This document shows positions 54,798-64,000 of a stretch of DNA of 64,000 nt, in pieces; the stretch's first letter is position 1; the number at the start of each line of letters is the position of its first letter. The DNA lies in assembly GCA_945859605.1 (NCBI GenBank), contig OX243827.1, positions 22,439,775 through 22,503,774 on the forward strand, read 5' to 3'. The notes beneath the pieces were generated by a model that saw only the letters and a program-made list of their open reading frames with translations, did no database searches and was not told where the DNA came from. The stretch is from Lumbricus rubellus (Eukaryota; Annelida; Clitellata; Crassiclitellata; Lumbricidae). A program made the translations under genes and the position numbers.

Positions 54798-55753
54798 GGC
54801 GATCAAGTACTATCAGGGGACGGAAATTACGGTTGTAGGACAAAACCCCCCCTGGACATAAGCCCCCCGGACATAACCCCCCCGGACAAAAACCCCCCCG
54901 GACAAAACCCCCCCAGGGTAGGACAAAACCCCCCCTGGTAGAGTATATTACATAAGTTGTCGTACTATAAAACGGCGGTCCTAAGTACGCAACAATCATT
55001 CTAACAAGTTATGTATTTCCGTAGGTCCATATCTACATTGCAATCATTCTAACAATCATTCTAACAAGTTATGTATTTCCGTAGGTCCATTGCCATTAAC
55101 TAGGCCAAGTTGACACCGGTATTGACACCTGTACAAAAACATAGACGCTCTTGGACAGTGCTATAGGTGTCAATACCCCAGGCTAATGGCATTAATTAGG
55201 CAAAGTTGACACCGCTACGAAACCCTGCGAAGAAAACACGGACAATCATTATTAAGCTTTATCAACCGACTGCAGAATAGGTCACAATAAAGGGGGGTGA
55301 CACGGCTACGAAAACATGCGAAAACTTACGTCCAGTTGGCTTGTGGCATTAAGTATACCAAGTTAACACCACTACGAAAACCTGGACAATTAAGCTTTAT
55401 CAACCGACTGCAGAATAGGCCATTTGCACGGTAAAGGGGGGGTTTTGTCCGGGGGGGGTTTTGTCCTAGGTAAAATCGGGGGGGGGGGGGGGTTTGTGTC
55501 CGGGGGGGTTTTTGTCCGGAGGGGTTTGTCCAGGGGGGGGGAATGTCCGATCACCGGAAATTACACAGTGTCTTTTGCAGTGCCGTCAGCGGTCATTGCA
55601 CGTCTTTTTCGTGAGGGTCGGTTAGGGCTCAGGTTAGGCATCGTGAGGGTCGGTTAGGGTTAGTATTAGGGTTAGTTTAGCCATTAGAAACTCTGGTGGA
55701 TTGATAGCAAACGACACTGTGTAATTTCCGTCCCCTGATAGTACATGATCGCC
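54798..55753. mobile_element. Inverted-repeat element with G/C-tract arms, 956 bp
   Basis: The outer ends are 33-bp inverted repeats (54798-54830, 55721-55753; one mismatch) containing TATCAGGGGACGGAAATTAC. Inside, GGACAAAACCCCCCC units on the left (54838-54945) oppose GGGGGGTTTTGTCC units on the right (55434-55548). The centre has a direct repeat of AACAAGTTATGTATTTCCGT (54999 and 55061). No transposase is present. Confidence 0.75.
55610..55678 (+). repeat. Telomere-like block 1 (GTTAGGG variants)
   Basis: GTGAGGGTCGGTTAGGGCTC, a second GTGAGGGTCGGTTAGGG and GTTAGTATTAGGGTTAG. The same arrangement is at 56432-56497. The units are irregular, so this is an interstitial relic or a coincidental minisatellite. 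Confidence 0.6.
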
Positions 55754-56269
55754 AAAACATCTAGCACTGCCACACAGCTAATTAAAACAAATCTGTCACA
55801 GGTATTAATGTAAATAAACTAAAAAGCGCAACATAAGTTATGAACGATCACAGCGAAAATTAGATACCAAGTATAAAAGTTAAATTTGCAATTTTATTGG
55901 TACTGAAAACTGCATTCAACTTTTCAAACATTGTCTTATTATTATTTTTACATCAACACAAATATTTTTACTTATTTAACAGAAAATAAGCATTCATATG
56001 CGTGTTTACAATCCCAAATCATTACGAAAATAAGCTCTCCCGCATGTAGTTAACGTGAGTTGTTAACGTAGCTTGCCAAAACAAGCCCAAACTTAGCCCA
56101 TTTATGTGCATTTTAAAATTGCTTTTTAAAAATACTTATAAAATTCGCTTTAACTGGCACTATATCAGATTAATTTTTAAATTAGTTCTTCTACGAAGTC
56201 CAGAAAAAATTACGCTTGTAGCACCTAAATGCACAATTGTGATGTTTTTCAACGCTAAGAGCTCGGACT

Positions 56270-56905
56270 AAAATGGAAACTGGATGAAGGTATTTCGGTA
56301 CTTGTTTTTTAATTCACCCCCAACTGTTATTGGTGGCCAGAAGAGCGTTGATTCTTGCTTGTTAGACGACCACTAAAATTTATAAATTCGATTTAAAATA
56401 TTTCCTAACGAAATAGAAGCGGGATTTTGCGCGTGAGGGTCGGTTAGGGCTCAGGTTAGGCGTCGTGAGGGTCGGTTAGGGTTAGTTTTATGGTTAGTGC
56501 AGTCATTCTGCTGAAATTGAAGCTGGATTGATGAAAATGTTCTTGCCTAACTGGAGCTGGATTGACGAAAAATTATTGTTCTCTAAATAGAAGTTGGATA
56601 GCAACTATATATTAATTTTTATAGGATGCAGCCAAGAAATAAAGCTGTTGGGGTGAATTAAAAAACATGTACCGGTATTTCTAGATGTGAAATAGAAGCC
56701 GGATTGACGAAAAACGCTTAAGTAATGGAAGCTGGATGAGGAAATTTTTATATCTGAAAGAGAAGCTGGATTGACGAAAATAACGTGCGAGAAATAGAAG
56801 CTGGGGTAATAAAATAATCAGGCTGAAATTGGAGCTGGATTGATGAAAAATAGTTATCATTGAAAGAGAAGTTGGATTCATGAAACAACGGTTCAATTGA
56901 AAAAG
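56270..56905. repeat. AGAAGCTGGATT minisatellite and hairpin (F-family related)
   Basis: GAAATAGAAGCTGGATTGAC / AATGGAAGCTGGATGA units fill 56680-56905, with sparser units at 56273-56300 and 56500-56600. Segments at about 56308-56331 and 56648-56675 (TTTTTTAATTCACCCC and its inverse) form a hairpin around telomere-like block 2. Clear element ends are not found. Confidence 0.6.
56432..56497 (+). repeat. Telomere-like block 2
   Basis: GTGAGGGTCGGTTAGGGCTC then GGTTAGGCGTCGTGAGGGTC and GGTTAGGGTTAG. Almost a copy of 55610-55665. Confidence 0.6.
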
Positions 56906-57174
56906 CTGGACACTTACTTACTTACTTATTAATTTTTGCTTGCCGCACGCCACCTCCGGAAAGGGTCGCAATTGAACAACAACTTGGATCGGCGGTTTGT
57001 TACGACAAAATATTACAATTTTTCGATCGAAATCCTTCTTTTAAAGATATTCGAAGTTTAATCATACATCACTTTGGCAATAGCACGTTGACAGAAATAT
57101 TTTAAGACTTTTTTGTGCCAGTATAAGCGTGAAAATAATTAATTACGCTAAACTACACGTTTACCGGTAATTAA

Positions 57175-57837
57175 GCAATGTCCATTATAACTTCCACTCG
57201 AAGTTCCATTTAAGGAATTTTTTCTTCTATCCTAAATTCTGGTTCTAAGCAAGAGTTATTATCATCAATCCAACTTCTATTTATAGGCTACACGAGCCTT
57301 TCCCGTTCCATAAGTTGTCTGAGCCGAACCTGCTATAGGGCAGAGAACCAGAAGAAGAAGACAGCTTGACCAACAGCTGCTAACATCAACTACCTTCTCC
57401 CCCCTACGGTCTTCGCCTCTTCCACACTGTTTCCCTCTAACCGGGTAGGGAATCCGAATTCGCGAACGGGAAAAGTTTTTGTAGCCTATTATATTGAAGT
57501 TGGACTGATTGAAAAAACTTAGGTCACAAAAGTTCGATTGAAGCAGAAACTTAATTTCTCAAGCCTTTGTGAAAAGCAAACACCTAACTTAATTGTGACC
57601 TAAGTTTCATTAATCAGTTTCAAAATACGGAAACGATTATTTCAATCACACCAGCGTTCATATAGAAGCAAAGAATTCAACCCCATTTCGATAGATAATC
57701 ATTTTCTTCACTCCAGTTTCCATTTTAAATTGACAATATAAATTAACTGAGCAACGTAAACTACGATTTCATCTTTCGTGATGAAGCTAGAACAATCAGG
57801 TTAAATTTAATCTGTTCATAGCATGACAAAGAATGAC
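57175..57837. other. Interval without recognised features
   Basis: This is AT-rich sequence with one scrap of GGCAGAGAACCAGAAGAAGA (57340) and no domain-bearing frame. Confidence 0.5.
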
Positions 57838-58290
57838 ATCTTTTCTAATGGACTTTCAACTGTAGGCCTACAGCTCTCGCCTAGCCTACGTGACTAAGAT
57901 TTGCATTATAAATGCGTGAGAGGACTTCAAGACAGATTATCGTTCAAGACAAAACTGCATAAAGTGAATGATAGAAATTGACCAGTTTTCGCAATTATAA
58001 ATTCTATTTAGGCCTAAACGGAAATCTCACTTAAACGACCATCCGCACAAAATGGCGTTCTAATAATTATAGTTGTCAGATTTTGGAACTGTTTGGTCTC
58101 CAAACCTGGTCTAAAAGTAGCCCAAGTCGGAAGCTGAACCGTTACCCGTTATATTACCGTCACCACATCGCCCCACAATAATATTATTGCTCTATTATCC
58201 CATTCTCCTTAGCCGTGGCGTTTGGAAGCGCCTCTAAGTAGGCTTCTTAATGGGGCGCTTTATGAATTTCCATAATGAATGAACTTTTTG
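57838..58290 (-). repeat. Isolated copy of the zinc-finger unit upstream region (unit E scrap)
   Basis: GGACTTTCAACTGTAGGCC, CTAAGATTTGCATTATAAAT, AAACTGCATAAAGTGAATGA and AAACGACCATCCGCACAAAA match 32973-33220 in order. It keeps the uninterrupted target region used by foldback elements F1 and F3, and ends in the (TGAA)-tailed repeat at 58208-58284. No fingers are attached. Confidence 0.75.
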
Positions 58291-58483
58291 TTTTATTGAC
58301 AAAAATTTACCAGTTGACATAACGCGACAGTTAACAAGCACAAAGAGAGCAGCGGATAAAGCTTAATAAAGGTTTTTATTCAGCATCCGTGTTATGACGT
58401 TCTCCACTGGGTTCCACTCATGCAGCTGATTGAGTATAGGATCTCTACTTTCGTCTGGCGCTGCATGCTAGACCCATATAGAA

Positions 58484-58488
<5 letters not shown>

Positions 58489-58518
<30 letters not shown>
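58489..58518. repeat. (TG)n microsatellite
   Basis: About 13 TG units are followed by CGCGCATATGTATG. Confidence 0.95.
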
Positions 58519-58519
<1 letters not shown>

Positions 58520-58521
<2 letters not shown>

Positions 58522-59680
58522 ATGTATGTAATTATACATGGGCGCTTGTAGTTTTGAGTTTGCAGGAGGGACTAAACGTAAAGATCACAGTTATATGTTT
58601 CAGCAAGAGCTTGATAAATGCAAAGCAGGAAATTAGGTACATGGGTTTCTTTCGTAGAGTTTGCAAAATGTAATTTTCTCATTTTCCTTTTGTGTATCAT
58701 TGGTATCATTAGTGTTTCAGTGCTTATAAACTTGTCAAAAACAAAAAGTATTAGATAAAAATTACTATAAGTTTTGCAGGGAAGTGACAAGCGCTCCACT
58801 TGCCTCTATGTGTGGGCATAGCCTACATCTATGCATGTATAAACTAGTGCACGTGTGCTTATATTAAATGTACTTTCTTGTAGCCTATGCATGAACCTAT
58901 GCATGTATTTAATACTACTTATGTATGTTTACATGTAGGAAAATCCTTGAATTAGAAATAAAACCAGAGATTTCAAAGCCAGTCAACACAACGATTTTTC
59001 ACTGCAAGTTTGAATTTAGTTTACTGAAAACAAAACGAAAAAAACTACTGTGCCAATCTACAAACAGTAAAGAAAAAACTCATACACGGGATAAAGAAAC
59101 AGAACAGATATCACAAAGAGCGTCTTTAAATTACTACACAATGATTAATATTAAACGAGTACATTTATGAAAATCTAAATTTGTCATCACCATTGGGCAA
59201 CAAGAAAACTAACTCGATGCATTCTAATTCAAAACAATTCTAACTTTATCAGAATCCTTTCAAAACAATGAAGTTGGATATACGACGCAACAACTTCCAC
59301 ATACTTTTCAATGCACGTACACAAATTGTGGAACGGAGTACTAAACAAACAATTTCAATTACTATGTCAATCCATCATGAAAAAATACCAACAAAGGATC
59401 TCCATATTTCCTCAGTTTCAACTGCATATGAATATATATATATATATAATAATATATATATATATATATATATGGCAATTACTAAGTAATCAAGTGGAGT
59501 ATGGCGATGCAAGTCATCTGTCCTGACAAAAGTTCTGTGATTATGTCTAAGGCGACTGCAATATTTAAGATTACGAAAGTTCAGACAGATCAGTTTTTTA
59601 TTCACTATCCTGTTTATCATTTTGCGGCTGCATTCCTGCCTTAAGATCACCACTGAGCTGTTTAGTTGAACAACTGCCCA
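58520..59680. other. Interval between unit E scrap and unit C
   Basis: AT-rich, with a TA run at 59434-59472. Short open frames on both strands lack any domain. Similarity to unit flanks resumes near 59590 (TTTTATTCACTATCCTG, also at 28583 and 42112). Confidence 0.5.
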
Positions 59681-59689
59681 TAATCAGGT

Positions 59690-60060
59690 TAAGGTTTGCT
59701 GCAAAAGTGTTCCGTGTCATTCACATACATGTGCTGCTTTAGATATCTAAGCAAGATATAAAATTCTTCATTACAAGCCCCACAAGGCCCAGTGCCCACA
59801 TATGCATGATGTTTCTTTAGTAGGCTCAAATGTGATTTTCAGATATCTAGTAGGAGTAAATAGTAAATACTTTCTACCAAAACTGACATTTATCTCGTTT
59901 TTCTCCAGCATGGATTTTCATGTGAATTTTCAGAGCATCATCACTATTGAACGATTTCTGACATATTAAAAGATATTTGAATGGTTTCTCTCCAGTATGT
60001 GTTTTCAAGTGCGTATTTAGATTACAACATTGGGTAAATAATTTCTAACATAGCTGACAT
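59690..60060 (-). other. 3' flank of zinc-finger unit C
   Basis: This is the paralogue of 28690-29113 with two decayed fingers. The AATAAA of A, B and D is changed to AATGAA (TTCATT at 59766-59771), so the poly(A) signal may be weak or lost. Confidence 0.5.
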
Positions 60061-61658
60061 TTACAATGGTTTCTGTCCAGAATGGGCCCTCATGTGTGTT
60101 TTCAGACTACCACATTGATTAAATGATTTCTGACATAACTTACAGTTGTATGGTTTCTCTCCAGTATGGGTTCTCATGTGACATTTTAGAGTACCATCAT
60201 GAGTGAATGATTTAAAACATAACTGGCATTTGTACGGTTTTTCACCAGTATGGGTTCTCATGTGTCTTTTCAGTACACCAGCTTCAGCAAATGATTTCTG
60301 ACATAACCAACATATGTATTGTTTCTCTCCAGTATGGGTTTTCATGTGCACACGCAGATTATTACATCGAGTAAATGATTTCTGACATAACAGACATTTG
60401 TATGGTTTCTCGCCAGTATGGGTTTTCATGTGCGCATGCAGATTAAAACATCGAGCAAACGATTTCTGACATAACAGGCAATTGTATGGTTTCTCGCCAG
60501 TATGGGTCCTCATATGTGTTTTTAGATTACCACATTGGGTAAACGATTTCTGACATAACAGGCAATTGTATGGTTTCTCTCCAGTATGGGCTCTCATGTG
60601 TATTTTCAGATCTCCAGCTTTAGTAAATGATTTCTGACATAACTCACAGTTGTATGGTTTCTCTCCAGTATGGGTTCTCATGTGACATTTTAGAGTACCA
60701 TCATGAGTGAATGATTTCCAACATAACTGGCATTTGTATGGTTTCTCACCAGTATGGGTTCTCATGTGGTTTTTCAGTGCAGCAGCTCCAGTAAATGATT
60801 TCTGACATAACCAACATATGTATGGTTTCTCTCCAGTATGGGTTTTCATGTGCACACGCAGATTATTACATCGAGTAAATGATTTCTGACATAACAAACA
60901 TTTGTATGGCTTCTCGCCAGTATGGCTTCTCATATGTATTTTCAGATTACCACATTGGGCAAATAATTTCCGACAAAGATGACATTTGTGTGGTTTCTCT
61001 CCAGTATGGGTCCTCATGTGTGTTTTCAGTGCTACAGCTTGAGTCAATGATTTCTGGCATAAGTGGCATTTGTATGGCCTCTCATGTGGCTTTTCAAATT
61101 ACCATCATAACTGAATGATTTATGGCATAACTGACATTTGTATGGTTTCTCACCAGTATGGGTTCTCATGTGTTTTTTCAGCCCACCAGCTTCAGAAAAC
61201 GAATTCTGACATAACCAACATATGTATGGTTTCTCTCCAGTATGAATTCTCATGTGAATTTTCAGACAACCACCTCGGGTAAATAATTTCTGACATAACT
61301 GACATTTGTATGGTTTCTCTCCAGTATGGGTCCTCATGTGTCTTTTTAGATCACCACCTTGGGTAAATGAATTCTGACATAAACGACATTTGTATGGTTT
61401 CACCCCAGTATGGGTTCTCATGTGTGTTTTCAGATTACCACATTCGGTAAATAATTTCTGACAGAGCTTGCATTTGTATGGTTTCTCTCCAGTATGGGTT
61501 TTCATGTGGCCTTTCAGATGACCACCTTGAGTAAATGATTTCGGACATAACAGACATTTGTATGATTTTTCGCCAGTATGATATCTCATATGTGTGTCAG
61601 ATTTCTGCTTTGGGTAAATGATTTCTGACATAAGTGATATTTGTATGGTTTTTCGCAA
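60061..61658 (-). pseudogene. C2H2 zinc-finger unit C (18 fingers, frameshifted)
   Basis: The first frame (61658-61044, 204 codons) starts with an out-of-frame finger ([17 protein letters not shown]) as in unit B, then has six fingers. It runs off at [15 protein letters not shown]. There a 16-nt loss relative to unit B (near 61080, in the TGE(K/R)PY linker) shifts the frame. The second frame (61047-60061, 328 codons) carries 11 more intact fingers after a partial one, ending SGQKPL. Order and helices of the first six to eight fingers parallel unit B fingers 10-16, showing common descent. If the shift is real, only the 204-residue N-terminal product is translatable from this start. Confidence 0.83.
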
Positions 61659-62215
61659 GTATGGGTTCTTATGTGTTTTTTCAGCGCACCAGCTTCAGTG
61701 AATGATTTCTGACATAACCAACATATATATGTATGGTTTCTCTCCAGTATGGGTTTTCATGTGTGCATTCAGACAAATGCATTTGCCAAATAACTTCTGA
61801 CATTTATGTGGTCACTCCTCTGTATTGATACTCATGTATGCTTTCAGATTACAGCCTGCGACAAATACTTTCTGGCATTACTGGCATCTGTAGACCTATG
61901 ATGTCTATGAAGTACAATTGTCAGTCTTTTTTTCAGACGACCATAATCAAGAAATAATTCATGAAAAAACTGACATTTGTGTGGTTTAACTTGAGTATGG
62001 GTTCTTTTACGTCTGTTTAGGACACCTTGTTCAGTTAATGGTTCCTGACAGATTTATTCCATAGTTTCTCTTTCCAGTAGGAGTCAAGATTTGATTACGA
62101 CGTTGAGGAAGTGATCTGTGGCATGATTTTTTTATGGTTTCTTAGCAGTCTGATTTCTCACAAGTTCTAGCAGTTCACCACTATCAGTAAATCGTTTCTT
62201 ACATGAGCATTTGCT
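61659..62215 (-). pseudogene. Decayed upstream fingers of unit C
   Basis: Finger signatures continue in shifting frames (for example 61700-61760 and 61850-62050), parallel to 31200-31770 of unit A. Confidence 0.65.
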
Positions 62216-62279
62216 CTTGAACATATGATTTATGACACAATTTGTAACCAAAACTGGTTCTTATTTGGTTTGTAGTTAC

Positions 62280-62709
62280 TAGAACGTGCAATGACTCTAT
62301 GGATTTCTATGATATTTCCTCAGCTTGAGTAGTTTCCGTTTGAGATAAGATGTATTTGTATACACATTCTGCTTTGGTTGATGCAAGTGCAACTTCTCCT
62401 ATTTCTCATTTATCAGCAACAGTGTCTTCGCAATCAAATAAGAAATTTTCCCTAAAAGAAACAAGTAACCTTGAGATCAAATATGGAATTCATCAATTAC
62501 TACAGAAAGCATACTCTTTTGCTGTCCTTCAGTGGCAATGTTAACTGCCCACTCAATAGTGTTTCCTTTGAACACCACTGAGATGTAGACTTTGCTGAAA
62601 TGATTATGTACACTGAGACTTCTAAGATAAAGTTTTGACTTCAGGCAATTGATAAAAGAACTCCCTGCATCTATTAATATGAAGAGCAAAAACACATAAC
62701 GGAACTTTC
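62280..62709 (-). other. Conserved 5' block of unit C
   Basis: This is the paralogue of 31850-32279. It contains AGATGTATTTGTATAC near 62349, an empty site for the unit B mariner. A minus-strand open frame (62695-62477) stops where unit A continues. Confidence 0.6.
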
Positions 62710-63428
62710 GGCACTCCTCCGAAGTCCGGTCCCAAATTATTTCGCATGGCTTATCACATAGATATGCTTCTCCAATGCTTACTTACTCACCCTATATCTG
62801 AAATGGAAGCTGGATGAAGGTATTTTAAGGTGGAAATAGAAGCTGAATTGACGAAATTAATGTATGAGAAATGGAAGCTGGCTGAAGGTTCCTATTAGGT
62901 TAAATAGAAGCTGGATTGACGAATTTAATAAATTAACGCATGAGAAATGGAAGCTGGATGAAAATGGATTGACGAAAAATTACGCTTGAAAAATGGAAGC
63001 CGAATTAATGATAAAACGCTTGAGAAATGGAAGCTGGATTAAGGTAGTTTTATAACTGAAATGGAAGCTGGACCAAGGTATTTTTTAAATTTTAAATGGA
63101 AGCTGGAATGAGGTATTTTAAAATCTAAACTGGAAGCTGGATTAGCCTAAGGTAGTTTTATATCTGAAATGGAAGCTTATACCTTAACCCGGCTTCCATT
63201 TGAGATACAAAAATAAAATCCAGCTTCCATTACTCAAGCGTTTTATCATTAATCCAGCTTCTATTTCAGATACAAAATTAGTTAAATTACCTTACTTTAC
63301 GTTTTCGGCAGTTATCTGCAAATGCTGTGCGCCAATTACAAAATTTAGTAATCGATGTGAACGGTTTGTAAAGTGACGGTGAGACAAATGCTGTGAAATA
63401 ATTTGGGACCGGACTTTGGAGGAGTGCC
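62710..63428. mobile_element. Foldback element F3, 719 bp, TSD GAACTTTC
   Basis: The 8-bp duplication GAACTTTC is at 62702-62709 and 63429-63436. The ends GGCACTCCTCC.AAGTCCGG followed by TCCCAAATTATTTC are inverted copies with one change. The interior is mostly AAATGGAAGCTGGATGAAGG units, with an inverted block at 63185-63275. It sits three bases from the F1 insertion point in the paralogous unit. Confidence 0.82.
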
Positions 63429-63436
63429 GAACTTTC

Positions 63437-63700
63437 AACTGTTATCGCCTAGCAGGCTAGCACGTGCTCAAACTTTAAGCTCTACATTCTACAACACTAT
63501 CGAAATAATAAGCAACAGCAACAATGACCGAGATTTGCATCGTAAACGTGTAAGATATCGGCAAAACTGCATAAAATGAATGATATAAATTGACCAGTTG
63601 TCGCATTGTAAATTAAATTTAAACGAAGTCTGACTTAAACATCCATCCGTACAAAATAGCGAGCGATAATATTAATACTAGACGCTCAGGGATGCCACTC
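63437..63700 (-). promoter_or_regulatory. Shared upstream region of unit C
   Basis: It matches 32982-33230 of unit A in order (CGAGATTTGCATCGTAAACG, AAAACTGCATAAAATGAAT). The match ends near 63690. The last 300 bp of the window are T- and A-rich without a feature. Confidence 0.5.
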
Positions 63701-64000
63701 TGAATTTTGAAAAAGGTCAAATCCGGTCGAAAAAAGGCTAGAAAAGGCTAGATTGAGAATTTCTCTGGAAAATGGATGAATTTTTCCATTTTTCCGGCTT
63801 GAAATTTCTGACGACCGTTTTTTTACTCGTCCGACGCTTAAAATTTAATATCTTTTTCCTTCCCGATAAAATTTTTGAAGACCTTTTAAAGTTTTTCGCT
63901 CCAAAATTCACAATTTTTGGTCCATATTAACAAAATTTTCGACTTTTTCATGTCTTTTGTGCATTTTCACCTTTAAAAGTCAATTTTTATGTTTAAAAAA

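Larger units (their letters stand above)
56150..57170. repeat. Inverted copy of the 52.0-52.45 kb segment, expanded
   Basis: Matches in reverse order are 56153-56166 to 52431-52444, 56214-56233 to 52364-52383 (one mismatch) and 57125-57161 to 52032-52068 (37 bp identical). The right copy is about 600 bp longer because it contains minisatellite and CTTACTTACTTA-type sequence. Confidence 0.7.

Noticed and set aside
1..64000. CRISPR array, operon or phage-like system
   Set aside because: The direct repeats are microsatellites, finger repeats or element ends. There are no spacers of regular size, no Cas genes and no bacterial gene layout.

Overview
This is eukaryotic, intron-bearing, repeat-rich DNA, most likely from a marine invertebrate deuterostome, with an echinoderm as my best guess. 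The evidence is spliced exons of an animal receptor guanylate cyclase, clusters of C2H2 zinc-finger genes, a Ty3/gypsy-type LTR retrotransposon, CR1/Rex-like LINE debris, hAT- and Tc1/mariner-type MITEs, many microsatellites, and a frequent TAGGCCTA palindrome. No operon, ribosome binding site, CRISPR array or bacterial feature is seen. The species assignment is inference.

Left third (1-23 kb): the 5' half of one minus-strand gene, a receptor-type guanylate cyclase. Six coding exons can be joined without a phase conflict: 22894-22502, 8147-7841, 7315-7169, 6022-5850, 4066-3931 and 2286-2129. They total 1314 bp, exactly 438 codons, and give a signal peptide plus most of the ANF-receptor ligand-binding domain. 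The rest of the gene lies off the left edge. Intron 1 is 14.35 kb and holds a LINE tail, two hAT or mariner MITEs, tRNA-like SINE heads and large CATA, CAGA and CTG arrays. Intron 2 is almost entirely a GAC/GAT microsatellite.

Middle (23-28 kb): non-coding, with trinucleotide arrays, two hAT MITEs with 8-bp target duplications and SINE pieces.

Right part (28-64 kb): a tandem family of minus-strand C2H2 zinc-finger units. Unit A is about 28.0-33.9 kb (24 fingers in one frame). Unit B is about 35.7-41.9 kb (18 fingers). Unit D is about 42-52 kb and is split by the LTR element. Unit C is about 59.2-63.7 kb and is frameshifted. A finger-less scrap of a unit lies at 57.8-58.3 kb. The units share 5' and 3' flanks, so insertions can be dated against empty sites in the paralogues: a Tc1/mariner deletion derivative (38404-39413), a hAT MITE (40295-40538) and foldback elements. 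The LTR element (42921-49356) has 1164-bp LTRs, a 5-bp duplication, gag-protease and RNase H, but no reverse transcriptase core or integrase.

The least familiar object is a family of foldback elements (32280-32972, 39732-40280, 40926-41402, 62710-63428, with related sequence at 56.27-56.9 kb). They share an internal AGAAGCTGGAT minisatellite. Within each element the two ends match each other, but the ends differ between elements. The 52-57 kb interval also holds an inverted duplication, a G-tract-rich inverted-repeat element and two telomere-like blocks.
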